DNA of 64,000 bases, taken from contig DYIY01000017.1 of NCBI GenBank assembly GCA_020723405.1, forward strand, positions 1 through 64,000, in the 5' to 3' direction. The notes under the pieces were generated by a model. That model ran no database searches. It was not told the DNA's origin and saw only the letters and a program-made list of their open reading frames with translations. Made by a program: the position numbers and the translations under genes. The stretch is from Thiobacillus denitrificans. Its GTDB lineage: Bacteria; Pseudomonadota; Gammaproteobacteria; Burkholderiales; Thiobacillaceae. This document shows positions 51,001-60,080 of this stretch, in pieces (positions within the stretch are counted from its first letter, which is position 1; each line of letters starts with the position of its first letter).

Positions 51001-51188
51001 GCGGCCACGGTGCGCGCCAGGGTCTCGGCGGAGGCACCGGGATAGGTGGCGGTGATCAGCACCGTGGGCGGCGCGATCTGGGGATACTGGGACACGGGCA
51101 GGACCTGGGAGGCCACCAGCCCGGCGATGACGATGATGATGGAGATGACGGCCGCAAAGATGGGCCGGTGGATGAAGAAACGGGACAT
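48072..51188 (-). CDS. RND multidrug efflux transporter (AcrB/MexB type)
   Basis: A 1038-residue protein of the hydrophobe/amphiphile efflux family 1. SRFFIHRPIFAAVISIIIVI opens TM1; the proton-relay motif AIGIVVDDAIVVLENVER carries two aspartates; PVSQYPQIAPPTV and GAQDYAMRIWL are typical. Trimeric inner-membrane pump driven by proton flow, exporting drugs, dyes or solvents. Middle gene of an adaptor-pump-channel operon. Confidence 0.96.
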   Translation of the reverse strand: MSRFFIHRPIFAAVISIIIVIAGLVASQVLPVSQYPQIAPPTVLITATYPGASAETLARTVAAPIEEQLNGVEGMSYFNSSASANGSVIITATFEVGTDIDQASVNVNNRVKAAEPRLPEEVRRNGVIVQKRSNDILLVIGMETRDSRYDTLYLSNYASLNIVDELKRVPGVGDVTVFGAQDYAMRIWLKPDRMAQLGVTTSEIAAAVKAQNAQNAAGKIGQEPAPDDQVLVYTVTAKGRLVTPEQFGDIVIRADGPGGVLRLKDVARIELGANSYEQTVRLDGKPTIAMGVFLQTGANALETSERVEARLEELKAKFPQGVGYVIPFNTTRFVSASIAEVEHTLGVAVLLVLGVVFLFLQSWRATIIPMVAVPVSLIGTFAGLYAFGFSINTLTLFALVLAIGIVVDDAIVVLENVERLMAEKGLKPFDAAVEAMKEVQGAVIAIVLVLCAVFVPVAFLGGIAGTLYRQFAVTVAVAVVISGVVALTLTPALCALLLKPSHKESALFRPFNRFFTALTNFYVRTVGRILRHGIVGLVLFALVIGAGAWLIRLVPGSFVPSEDQGYLISAVMLPDGATLKRTGATGEQMRQTVAQDPALAHAFVVSGFDLIGGGNKPNAGTIFLPLKPWDERTTAADDLAMKFMGAGMMLPDGLALVFNPPPIMGLGTAGGFEVYVQNRADGDPMKLHQVVQDFMAELQKHQEFSRINTFFRPTVPQLFVEVDEAKAIALGVPLTSIYETLQSTMGSLYVNDFNKSGRVYRVHLQAEAAYRLKPEDLGKVYVKSGTSGAMIPLAAVSTVKNVIGPEQLERFNGFVAAKILGDSVPGVSSGDAIRLVEQVAEATLPDGYQIAWTGQAYQQKQTGSSSTQAFVFAIIMVFLILAAQFEKWSLPLAVIMAVPFALTGALVAVLSRGMPNDIYFQIGLVVLIGLASKNAILIVEFATQKLEQGMSLMDATMEGARLRFRPIVMTSLAFILGVVPLVWASGAGAAARRSMGTGVFGGMLAATFIATLFVPLFFKWLSRGKSGRVAQPAVEVKS

Positions 51189-51199
51189 GGTTTGCTACC

Positions 51200-52420
51200 T
51201 CAACCCTTGCCGGCCGGCTTGCCCGCGCCGGGTGCGCCGGCACCCGGCCCGCCCATGCCCGGCGGCATCTCGCCCGGCTTGTGGGGCAGCACCGGGGCGC
51301 CGGGGCGCAGCTTCATGAGGTTGTCGACGATGACCTTGTCGCCGGGTTGCAGGCCGCCCAGGATCACCCAGTCCTTGCCGAACCAGTCGCCGGCCTGGAC
51401 GGGCCGGGGCGCCACCTTGTTGTCCGGACCGGCCACCATGACCAGGCGGCCCATGTCGCTCTGGATCACCGCCGACTGGGGCACCAGGTAGACCCCGTCG
51501 CGCAGGCCGGTGGCCAGGCGCACCCGCACGAACTGGCCGGGCAGCAGGGCGGCGTCGGGATTGTCGAACTCGGCGCGCAACTGCTGGGTGCCCAGGGTGG
51601 GGTCGATCTGGCTGGCCAGGAAGTTGAGCCGGCCCTTGCGGGGAAACACGGAGCCGTCAGGCAGCACCAGTTCCACCGCCGTCACCTTCTTCGGGTCCAG
51701 ATGGCCGCCGGCCAGCTTGGCGGTATCGCTCTGGGCCAGGCTGAAGCGCACCCACAGGGGGTTGGTCTGGTGGATGGAAGTGAGCAGGTTGTCCGCATCC
51801 TTGATGATCAGATTGCCCTCCGACTTCACCGCCCGGCCCGACTGGCCCGCCACCGGGGCGGTCACCGTGGTCCAGGCCAGGTTCAGTTCCGCTTGGTGCA
51901 AGGTGGCCTCGGCCGCCGCCAGGGCGGCCTGGGAGATGGCATCGGTGGATACCGCGTCGTCGTATTCCTTGCGGCTGACGGCCTGCTTGTCCAGCAAACC
52001 CTTCAGCCGGGCCGCCTCCCGGACCGCCTGGTCGGCCTGGGCCTTGGCGCCGGCCAGGGCGGCCCTGGCCTGGGCCAGGGTGATTTCATAGGGGGCCCGG
52101 TCGATCTGGAACAGGGGCTGGCCCGCCTTCACGGTTGCCCCTTCCTCGTAGAGCCGCTTGACGATCACCCCCCCCACCCGGGCCCGTACCTCGGTTTCCT
52201 TGGCGCCTTCGGTCTGGGCCATGACCTCCACGGCCATGGGCACCTGGGTGGGCTGAACCTCGATGACCGTCACCGGCAGGGCCGGCATGCCGCCGCCGGG
52301 AGCGCCGGCCCCCGCCTGTTCCTCCTGGCCGCCGGAACAGCCGGCCAGGGCTGCCACCAGCACCAGGGAAAGAAGCCAGGCCGGCCGGGCACGCCGGGGA
52401 GTCGAGAAGGAAGGGGCCAT
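51200..52420 (-). CDS. RND periplasmic adaptor (AcrA/MexA type)
   Basis: A 406-residue membrane-fusion lipoprotein (lipobox LVAALAGC), with paired barrel-sandwich motifs (GVIVKRLYEEGATVKAGQPL and SEGNLIIKD) around a helical hairpin. The C-terminus is Gly/Pro/Ala-rich. First gene of the RND operon, with an AcrR-type operator upstream. ATG 52420 is chosen for its GGAG and the signal peptide it starts. Confidence 0.94.
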   Translation of the reverse strand: MAPSFSTPRRARPAWLLSLVLVAALAGCSGGQEEQAGAGAPGGGMPALPVTVIEVQPTQVPMAVEVMAQTEGAKETEVRARVGGVIVKRLYEEGATVKAGQPLFQIDRAPYEITLAQARAALAGAKAQADQAVREAARLKGLLDKQAVSRKEYDDAVSTDAISQAALAAAEATLHQAELNLAWTTVTAPVAGQSGRAVKSEGNLIIKDADNLLTSIHQTNPLWVRFSLAQSDTAKLAGGHLDPKKVTAVELVLPDGSVFPRKGRLNFLASQIDPTLGTQQLRAEFDNPDAALLPGQFVRVRLATGLRDGVYLVPQSAVIQSDMGRLVMVAGPDNKVAPRPVQAGDWFGKDWVILGGLQPGDKVIVDNLMKLRPGAPVLPHKPGEMPPGMGGPGAGAPGAGKPAGKG

Positions 52421-52453
52421 GGTGCTTTCTCCAGCAAAAAAATGTGGACGGAG

Positions 52454-52477
52454 TATATACAAACACGAATGTATGTA
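52454..52477. promoter_or_regulatory. AcrR/TtgR-type operator
   Basis: This 24-base imperfect dyad contains TACAAACACGAATGTATGTA, close in sequence to the E. coli AcrR box (TACATACATT...AATGTATGTA). The right half GAATGTATGTA is intact. It lies in the AT-rich gap between the divergent adaptor and tetR genes, 34 bases before the adaptor start. Confidence 0.75.
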
Positions 52478-52622
52478 AAATAACGGCATTCAGTTTTTCT
52501 CGATTTTTCGCTTCGGCCAAGCGTGATGGACGGAGCCAAACGCCACTACCATGACGACAAATTGTTGCGGTTCGTGTTCCCCTACCCCGAATCCAGGAGG
52601 GCCCGCCCGGGCATGAAGAGAC

Positions 52623-53243
52623 ATGGCGCGCAAGACCAAGGCCGAAGCGGAACTCACCCGCCAGCAGATCCTGGACGCCGCCCTGCTGGTCTTCCACCAG
52701 CGGGGGGTGAGCCGCACCACCCTGGATCAGATCGCCCGGGCCGCCGGGGTGACCCGGGGCGCCGTGTACTGGCACTTCGCCAACAAGACCGAGCTGTTCT
52801 TCGCCATGCGGGAGCAGATCACCCTGCCCCTCATCGACCACATGCACGAACTCCTGCTGGCGGAGGATCTGGCCGATCCCCTGGACGGCGTGGAGCAGAC
52901 CGTCCAGGACTTCTTCAAGAGCATCATGGATTGCCCCCAGGTGCGCCAGCTCTTCGACATCGTGTTCCTGCGCTGCGAATACGTGGACGAATTCGCCGAA
53001 ATCCTCGCCGAGCTCCTCAAGCCCAGCCTGGACTTCCTCCGTGACGTGGAAATCGCCTACCAGCGGGCCCGGGACAAGGGCACCCTGGCCCCGGGCCTGG
53101 ACCCCAACGCCATGGCCCTGGACACCTGGGCCTTCGTGCGGGGCACCTTCCAACACCTGCTGTCCTTCCCCGATGAACGGGACTGGCCCCGGCGCATCGG
53201 GTCCATGGTCCAACAGCACATGGCCCTGCGGCGGAAGCGATGA
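52623..53243 (+). CDS. TetR/AcrR-family repressor of the efflux genes
   Basis: A 206-residue repressor closest in pattern to AcrR/TtgR: MARKTKAEAELTRQQILDAA, GVTRGAVYWHFANKTELFFA in the N-terminal helix-turn-helix, and a ligand pocket in the C-terminal half. Divergent from the RND operon with the operator in between, so it should repress that operon and itself until a drug binds. Confidence 0.93.
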   Translation: MARKTKAEAELTRQQILDAALLVFHQRGVSRTTLDQIARAAGVTRGAVYWHFANKTELFFAMREQITLPLIDHMHELLLAEDLADPLDGVEQTVQDFFKSIMDCPQVRQLFDIVFLRCEYVDEFAEILAELLKPSLDFLRDVEIAYQRARDKGTLAPGLDPNAMALDTWAFVRGTFQHLLSFPDERDWPRRIGSMVQQHMALRRKR

Positions 53244-53273
53244 GGCGAGCGCGCTCACACTCCGGAACACTTC

Positions 53274-53319
53274 TTAACTCCGCTTAACCGCGTGATGACG
53301 GGAATTCACCGGCCTTTAC
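53274..53319. promoter_or_regulatory. Possible phased response-regulator array before the second exporter
   Basis: TTAAC at 53274 and 53284, TTCAC at 53305 and TTTAC at 53315: pairs 10 bases apart, separated by 21. The half-sites resemble TTTAC of the cpx box but are degenerate. Position directly before the exporter operon is suggestive. Confidence 0.3.
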
Positions 53320-53333
53320 GCCATCCTGTCGCC

Positions 53334-54797
53334 ATGCCAAACCGTACCTGTCCACCCTGCTTCCTCGCCCTGCTGGCTGCCATCCTGCTGGGCGGCTGCA
53401 CGGTCCTGGGCCCCGAGCAGCAGACCCCGGCCCTGGCCCTGCCGGCCGCCTGGTCAACGAGCCCGGCCGCCGCCGTGAAGTCTCCCTCCCCCGCCCCGGA
53501 TCTGGCGACCTGGTGGCAACAGTTGGGTGACACCACCCTGGCCGCCCTGGTGGAAAACGCCCTGGCCGCCAACCCGGACCTGCGCGCCGCCCGGGCCAGT
53601 GTGCGGGAAGCCCGGGCGCGCCGGAATCTGGCCGGGGCCCAGCGGCTGCCCAGCCTGGGCGCCTCGGCCAGCGCCAGCGCAGCCAGGAGCAGCAAGGAAA
53701 GCGGCAGCGGGGCCAGCAGCGAAATCTACGGCCTGGGCCTGGACGCCGCCTGGGAAGCGGACCTGTTCGGCGGCCTGAAGCGGGGCGAGGAAGCAGCCCG
53801 GGCCGATCTGGCCGCCAGCGAGGCCGATATGGTAGCGGTGCAGGTCAGCCTGGTGGCGGAAGTGGCCCTGGCTTACGTGGACCTGCGTGGCAGCCAGGCC
53901 CGCCTGGCCATCGCCCGGGCCAACCTGGACAGCCAGCAACAAACCCAGCAACTCACCGACTGGCGCCATCAGGCCGGCCTGGCCAGCCGCCTGGACGTGG
54001 AGCAGGCCCGCAGCAGCGTGGAACAGACCCGGGCCCAGATTCCCAGCCTGGAAACCAGCCGCAGCGAAGCCGTGAACCGCCTGGCGGTGTTGTTGGGCCG
54101 CAACCCCGGCGACCTGGACAAACCCCTCGCGGACGCCCTGGCCCAAACCCGTCCTCTGCCCAAACTGCCGGAACAGGTGGCAACGGGCATTCCCGCCCAG
54201 GTACTGACCCGGCGGCCCGACCTGATCGCCGCCGATCGCCGGTTGGCCGCAGAAACCGCCCGGGTTGGCGAGGCCCAGGCGGCCCGCTACCCGGGCCTGA
54301 GCCTGTCCGCCAGCTTCGGCCTGGAGGCTTTGAACCCCGCCGACCTGTTCAGCGGCGCCGCCTTCACCCGCAGCCTGCTGGCCGGCCTGTCCGCCACCCT
54401 GTTCGACGGCGGCCGCCTGCGCCAGCAGGTGGAGATCCGGAACGCCATCCAGGAGCAGGCCCTCATCGCCTACGAAAGCGCGGTGCTCACCGCCCTGGAG
54501 GAAACGGAAAACGCCCTGTCCAGCCTGGCCAATCTGAAGCAACGGGTCACCGCCCTCCAGGCGGCAGAGCAAGCGGCCGGCCTGGCCGCCCAACTGGCCC
54601 GCCAGCGCTACGAAGCCGGCAGCGTGGACTTCCAGACCGTGCTGGAAACCGAACGCACCCGGCTCACCGCCCAGGACAGCCTGGCCATCGCCCAGGCCGA
54701 CAGCGTCACCGCCCTGGTGCGGCTGTACAAAGTCCTGGGCGGCGGCTGGCAAGTTGTGCCCGCCTCCCCCTCACCGCCCCGGGACACGCTGATATGA
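53334..54797 (+). CDS. Outer membrane efflux lipoprotein (TolC/NodT family)
   Basis: A 487-residue TolC-family protein with lipobox LLAAILLGGCTVLGP and the domain marks DLATWWQQLGDTTLAALVEN, LLGRNPGDLD and GLSASFGLEALN. Channel of the MacAB-type exporter encoded just downstream, overlapping by four bases (ATGA). Start uncertain: ATG 53334 or GTG/ATG 53292-53295. Confidence 0.9.
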   Translation: MPNRTCPPCFLALLAAILLGGCTVLGPEQQTPALALPAAWSTSPAAAVKSPSPAPDLATWWQQLGDTTLAALVENALAANPDLRAARASVREARARRNLAGAQRLPSLGASASASAARSSKESGSGASSEIYGLGLDAAWEADLFGGLKRGEEAARADLAASEADMVAVQVSLVAEVALAYVDLRGSQARLAIARANLDSQQQTQQLTDWRHQAGLASRLDVEQARSSVEQTRAQIPSLETSRSEAVNRLAVLLGRNPGDLDKPLADALAQTRPLPKLPEQVATGIPAQVLTRRPDLIAADRRLAAETARVGEAQAARYPGLSLSASFGLEALNPADLFSGAAFTRSLLAGLSATLFDGGRLRQQVEIRNAIQEQALIAYESAVLTALEETENALSSLANLKQRVTALQAAEQAAGLAAQLARQRYEAGSVDFQTVLETERTRLTAQDSLAIAQADSVTALVRLYKVLGGGWQVVPASPSPPRDTLI

Positions 54798-56065
54798 CCA
54801 CACCCATCAACCTTGCCAGCCTGGTCGAATCCGTCCAGTCCTCTCCATGGAAAAGCCGCCGCCGTCTGCTGCTGCTCATCGGACTGCCCCTGCTGCTCCT
54901 GCTCGCCTACCTGCTCATGAGTCCTGCGGAACGGAATGCCGGACCTGGCTACCAGACCGAAGCAGCCAGCCAGGGCGATCTCACCGTCACCGTCTCCGCC
55001 AGCGGCACCCTGGCCCCCACCAACGAAGTGGAAGTGGGCAGCGAACTGTCCGGCACGGTGGACAGGGTGCTGGTGGACGTGAATGACCGGGTGAAGAAGG
55101 GCCAACTCCTGGCCCGCCTGGACATCGCCAAGCTCCAGGATTCAGTGGCCAAGTCGGAGGCCAACCTGGCCGCCGCCGAAGCCCAGGTGGCCCAGGCCCG
55201 GGCCACGGTCAGCGAATCCCGGGCCAACCTGGCCCGCCTGCGCCACGTGGCGGAACTGTCCGGCGGCAAGGTGCCGGCCCAATCCGAACTGGACACGGCG
55301 GAAGCCACCCTGGCCCGGGCCGTGGCCGGCGAGGCCAGCGCCCGGGCCAGCGTGGCCCAGAACCAGGCGGCCCTGAAATCCGACCGCACCAACCTGGCCA
55401 AGGCCAGCATCGTTTCCCCCATCAACGGCGTGGTCCTCACCCGCCAGGTGGAACCGGGCCAGACCGTGGCGGCCTCCCTGGAAGCCCCGGTGCTGTTCAC
55501 CCTGGCGGAAGACCTGACCCGCATGGAACTGCAAGTGGACGTGGACGAAGCCGACGTGGGCCAGGTGAAGGAGGGCCAGGAAGCCCGTTTCAGCGTCGAT
55601 GCCTGGCCCGGCCGCCACTATGCCGCCCGCATCACCCGGGTGAACTTCGGCGCCACCAGCACCGACCAGGTGGTGTCCTACCAAACCACCCTGCAGGTGG
55701 ACAACGCCGACCTGAGCCTGCGTCCGGGCATGACCGCCAACGCCGAGATCGTCACCGCCCGGGTACGGGATGCCCTGCTGGTGCCCAACGCCGCCCTGCG
55801 CTTCACCCCGCCCGAAACGGCAGCGGCCAAACCTTCCGGCGGCCTGCTCTCGGCCCTGCTGCCCCGGCCCCCGGCGCCCCCGGAGAAGAAGGCCGGTACC
55901 GTGAAGGCCGAAGGCACCCAGCGGGTCTGGGTATTGCGCGACGGCCAGCCGGTGCCGGTGGATTTCCAGGCCGGACTGAGCGACGGCAGCCATACCCAGG
56001 TGCTGGGCGGGGAGCTGAAGGCGGGGATGGCGGTGATCACGGATGAGGTGGGAGTAGTGAAGTGA
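54794..56065 (+). CDS. MacA-like periplasmic adaptor
   Basis: A 423-residue membrane-fusion protein: one N-terminal helix (LLLLIGLPLLLLLAYLLMSP), a biotinyl-lipoyl half VTVSASGTLAPTNEVEVGSE, then a long coiled-coil hairpin (SVAKSEANLAAAEAQVAQAR) and IVSPINGVVLTRQVEPGQTV, as in MacA/HlyD-type adaptors. Between the TolC-type gene and the ABC genes, so it links them in an ABC exporter. The gap to the next gene is 242 bases and filled by repeats. Confidence 0.92.
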   Translation: MTTPINLASLVESVQSSPWKSRRRLLLLIGLPLLLLLAYLLMSPAERNAGPGYQTEAASQGDLTVTVSASGTLAPTNEVEVGSELSGTVDRVLVDVNDRVKKGQLLARLDIAKLQDSVAKSEANLAAAEAQVAQARATVSESRANLARLRHVAELSGGKVPAQSELDTAEATLARAVAGEASARASVAQNQAALKSDRTNLAKASIVSPINGVVLTRQVEPGQTVAASLEAPVLFTLAEDLTRMELQVDVDEADVGQVKEGQEARFSVDAWPGRHYAARITRVNFGATSTDQVVSYQTTLQVDNADLSLRPGMTANAEIVTARVRDALLVPNAALRFTPPETAAAKPSGGLLSALLPRPPAPPEKKAGTVKAEGTQRVWVLRDGQPVPVDFQAGLSDGSHTQVLGGELKAGMAVITDEVGVVK

Positions 56066-56086
56066 GGCGGGGATGGAAAAGTCTTG

Positions 56087-56204
56087 AATCCCCCCCAGCC
56101 CCCCTTTACAAAAGGGGGGAGAACGGCGCCGTCGGCGAAGCCTGCCCCCCTCTCCCCCGCGAAGACCTGCTCCCCCCTTTCTTAAAGGGGGGCTGGGGGG
56201 GATT
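56087..56204. repeat. 118-bp inverted-repeat (MITE-like) element
   Basis: Two 35-base arms (56087-56121 and 56170-56204) are inverted copies with about two mismatches. Each arm, AATCCCCCCCAGCCCCCC then TTT and AAAGGGGGG, also folds on itself. The 48-base centre holds no gene. The arms are of the C7AGC6 type that I recall from many genomes. Confidence 0.85.
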
Positions 56205-56252
56205 TGCCACGGCCCCGTTCCCTCATCCCTAACCCCCCTCACCCCTGACTCC

Positions 56253-56307
56253 TCACCCCTCACCCCTCACCCCTCACCCCTCACCCCTCACCCCTCACCC
56301 CTCACCC
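56253..56307. repeat. Tandem heptamer (TCACCCC)7
   Basis: Seven perfect TCACCCC units (56253-56301) and a final TCACCC run directly into the ATG of the ABC ATPase at 56308. Degenerate units precede it. The complementary strand is (GGGGTGA)n, able to form G-quadruplexes. It replaces the normal ribosome site region of this gene. Confidence 0.9.
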
Positions 56308-57008
<701 letters not shown>

Positions 57009-57012
<4 letters not shown>

Positions 57013-58217
57013 TCTGGAACACCCTGCTCATCGCCCTGCGGGAAATCCGCCGCAACCTGCTGCGCGCCTTCCTCACCATCCTGGGCATCGTCATCGGCGT
57101 GCTGGCGGTGGTCACCATGGTCACCCTGGGCAACGGCGCCACCCAGGCGGTGTCCGCCCAGGTGGCCAGCCTGGGCAGCAATCTGCTCATGGTCATGCCC
57201 GGCCAGCGCCTGGGCCCGGGCCGGGACAGCGCCGGGGCGCCGTCCTTCAAGCTGGCCGACGCGGAAGCCATCCGCGCTCAGATCCCGGGCCTGGCCGGGG
57301 TGGCGCCCATGGCCAGTTCGCAAGTCACCGTGGTGGCCGGCGGGCAGAACTGGTCCACCACCATCCAGGGCAGCAGCCGGGACTGGTTCCACGCCGGCGC
57401 CTGGAAGCTGGCCTCGGGCCGCCTGTTCAACGAAGGGGAGGAGCGGGCCGGGGCGGCGGTCTGCGTGGTGGGGGAACGGGTGCGCAAGGAACTGTTCGGC
57501 AAGCAGGACCCGGTGGGCAGCCAGATCCGGGTCAAGCAATTCGTCTGCGACGTGGTGGGCCTGCTCCAGGCCAAGGGCCAGTCGGGCATGGGCCGGGATC
57601 AGGACGACGTGGTGGTGATGCCCCTGCGCACCGTGCAGCGCCGGCTCACCGGCAGCCAGGACGTGGCGGGCCTGATGATCTCGGTGCGGGACGGGGTATC
57701 CACCAGCAAGGTCCAGCAGCAACTGGAAGGCCTGCTGCGGGAGCGGCGGCACATCGCCGACCTCGAGCAGGACAATTTCAACGTCATGGACACCAGGCAG
57801 ATCGCCGAAACCCTGTCCGGCACCACCCAGGTGCTCACCGCCCTGCTGGGCGCCGTGGCGGCGGTGAGCCTGCTGGTGGGGGGCATCGGCATCATGAACA
57901 TCATGCTGGTCTCGGTCACCGAACGGACCCGGGAGATCGGCATCCGCCTGGCCATCGGCGCCCTGGAACAGGAAGTGTTATTGCAGTTCCTCATCGAAGC
58001 CGTGGTGCTCTCCAGCCTGGGCGGCCTGATCGGCATCCTGCTGGCCACGGGCCTGTCCATGGTCCTGGCCGACCTGATGCAGGTGCCCTACGCCTTCGAC
58101 CCGGGCATCAATCTGCTGGCCTTCGGCTTCTCCGCCGCCATCGGCGTCATCTTCGGCTACTTCCCGGCCCGCCGGGCGGCCCGGCTGGATCCCATCGAGG
58201 CCTTGCGCCACGAGTGA
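57009..58217 (+). CDS. MacB-like ABC transporter permease
   Basis: A 402-residue permease: N-terminal helix [20 protein letters not shown], a MacB periplasmic core ([10 protein letters not shown]...), and three C-terminal helices with [29 protein letters not shown], the FtsX/MacB signature. The start overlaps the ATPase stop by four bases. With the adaptor and TolC-type channel it makes a tripartite ABC exporter. Confidence 0.94.
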
Positions 58218-58218
58218 A

Positions 58219-58236
58219 GCCGGGCGGAGGCCCGGC
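58219..58236. terminator. Hairpin between convergent genes
   Basis: GCCGGGC and GCCCGGC pair perfectly around GGAG, two bases after the permease stop and 14 before the stop of the opposite gene. No T run is present. Confidence 0.45.
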
Positions 58237-58249
58237 CGGGAGCGGGGGA

Positions 58250-58576
58250 TTATTCCTCCACCACGTCCGTGCTCCAGCCCCGCTGATCCTTCTTCAAGCG
58301 ATAGCTGAAATGGGGCGGGCTCAGGGCGAAGGTGAGGAACAGGAAAACGAAGGCCAGGATGGCCCAGAGCCCATAGACCTGGAAGCGGAAGGCGGCCTGT
58401 TCGCCCAGGCCCAGGGCGGCATAGTGCCGGCTCAGCTCGCCCATGTAGGCCATGACCCCATCGAAGCTGAAGCCCGCCTGGAGGAACAGGATCCAGGCGC
58501 CGGTGGCCACCGGGCAGAGCAGCACGGCCACCAGCAGCCGGCGCAGGTAGTCGTTCACATCACGGGTGTGGTGCAT
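58250..58576 (-). CDS. Small membrane protein of unknown function
   Basis: A 108-residue protein with two hydrophobic helices (about residues 15-34 and 68-86) and a charged C-terminus (RLKKDQRGWSTDVVEE). AGAGGAG supports ATG 58576. No family recognised. Convergent with the ABC permease gene. Confidence 0.7.
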   Translation of the reverse strand: MHHTRDVNDYLRRLLVAVLLCPVATGAWILFLQAGFSFDGVMAYMGELSRHYAALGLGEQAAFRFQVYGLWAILAFVFLFLTFALSPPHFSYRLKKDQRGWSTDVVEE

Positions 58577-58750
58577 GACAGTCTCCTCTTTTGGGGTGTT
58601 GTCAGGACCCACTAGTTCAAGGCGCCCGGCAGGGCCACCAATGCTTCGGGCCTCTGGGTGCTTGCCGCTGTCGTCGGGTCCGGCTCCGATGCGGATCGAA
58701 ATTCCGCCAGCCCCTCGCCGGGCGGGCTTCCGGGTAGCACACTGGCGGCC

Positions 58751-59161
58751 ATGGCTGGTTCTCCCTCCCCCTACCCCATCTCCCCGGACCAGGTGGAGAT
58801 CAGCGCCATCCGCGCCCAGGGCGCCGGGGGCCAGAACGTCAACAAGGTCGCCAACGCGGTGCATCTGCGCTTCGACATCGCCGCCTCGACCCTGCCCGAG
58901 GAGATCAAGGCCCGGCTGCTGGCCCTGGGGGACCAGCGCATCAGCAAGGAAGGCGTGGTGGTCATCAAGGCCCAGGTCCATCGCAGCCTGGAGAAGAACC
59001 GGGACGAAGCCCTGGCCCGGCTCCAGGAACTGGTGGACAGCGTCTCCGGCACGCCGAAGCCACGGCGGCCCACCAAGCCCACCCGGGGTTCGGTGACCCG
59101 CCGCCTGGAAGGCAAGTCCCGGCGGGGCGCCATCAAGGCCGGCCGTGGCCGTGTGGAGTAG
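58751..59161 (+). CDS. arfB: Ribosome rescue peptidyl-tRNA hydrolase ArfB
   Basis: A 136-residue release-factor-like protein with the catalytic GGQ in AQGAGGQNVNKVANAVHLRF and a basic, disordered tail (KPRRPTKPTRGSVTRRLEGK) that enters the empty mRNA channel. It frees ribosomes stalled without a stop codon. ATG 58751 is chosen to match the usual length near 140. Confidence 0.93.
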   Translation: MAGSPSPYPISPDQVEISAIRAQGAGGQNVNKVANAVHLRFDIAASTLPEEIKARLLALGDQRISKEGVVVIKAQVHRSLEKNRDEALARLQELVDSVSGTPKPRRPTKPTRGSVTRRLEGKSRRGAIKAGRGRVE

Positions 59162-59230
59162 GCGCCGATCCGGGATAATCCCCGCTTCCCCTCGACCCGG
59201 GCGGCCCTCGCCACCCCTCCGCCCCGCCCC

Positions 59231-60070
59231 ATGAAAACCCCCAGCAGACTTGAACCCCTGGCCACCGACGGCCTGGTGGATGCCGTCCTCCGCCAACTCA
59301 TGAGCGGCAAGGAGGCCACGGTCTACGTGGTGCTGTGCGGCGACGAAGTACGCTGCGCCAAGGTCTACAAGGAGGCCAACAAGCGGGGCTTCCACAAGGC
59401 CGTGGACTACACCGAAGGGCGCAAGGTCAAGAACAGCCGCCAGGCCCGGGCCATGGCCAAGGGCACCCGCTACGGCCGGGAGGAAGTGGAAGCCGCCTGG
59501 CAGCGCCACGAGGTGGACGCCCTGCACCGCCTGGCCGCCGCCGGCGTGCGGGTGCCCACCCCCTACAACTTCCTGGAAGGGGTGCTGCTCATGGAGCTGG
59601 TCACCGATGCCCAGGGCGAGCCCGCCCCTCGGCTCAACGACGTGGCCCTGGATCCGGAACTGGCCCGGCAATACCACGCCCAGCTCATCCGCCAGGTGGT
59701 GCGCATGCTCTGCGCCGGCATCGTCCACGGCGACCTGTCGGAATTCAATGTGCTGGTGGACCCGGAAGGCCCGGTGATCATCGACCTGCCCCAGGCCATT
59801 GACGCCGCCGCCAACAACAACGCCAGGCGCCTGTTCCAGCGGGACGTGGACAACCTGGCCAGCTACTTCGGCCAGTTCGCCCCGGAACTCCCCGCCACCC
59901 GCTACGGCCAGGAGATCTGGTCCCTCTACGAAGCCGGCGAGCTGCGCCCCGACAGCCCCCTCAGCGGCCAGCACCGGAGCGTGGAGAAACGGGTGGACCT
60001 GGACGAGGTCATGCAGGTCATCGACGAAGCCCGCAAGGAAGAGGCGGCCCGCCTGGCCCGGCAGGGGTAG
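59231..60070 (+). CDS. RIO1-family serine protein kinase
   Basis: A 279-residue atypical kinase: LMSGKEATVYVVLCGDEVRC, AKVYK with the ATP lysine, the catalytic HGDLSEFNVLVD and metal-binding IIDLPQA, which are the RIO signatures. Bacterial RIO kinases occur in proteobacteria; substrates are not established. Preceded by arfB, 69 bases apart. Confidence 0.92.
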   Translation: MKTPSRLEPLATDGLVDAVLRQLMSGKEATVYVVLCGDEVRCAKVYKEANKRGFHKAVDYTEGRKVKNSRQARAMAKGTRYGREEVEAAWQRHEVDALHRLAAAGVRVPTPYNFLEGVLLMELVTDAQGEPAPRLNDVALDPELARQYHAQLIRQVVRMLCAGIVHGDLSEFNVLVDPEGPVIIDLPQAIDAAANNNARRLFQRDVDNLASYFGQFAPELPATRYGQEIWSLYEAGELRPDSPLSGQHRSVEKRVDLDEVMQVIDEARKEEAARLARQG

Positions 60071-60080
60071 ATGAACAAGC

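Noticed and set aside
48768-51491. A 907-codon plus-strand frame opposite the RND transporter
   Set aside because: His/Gly/Ala-rich antisense shadow of a clear RND pump.
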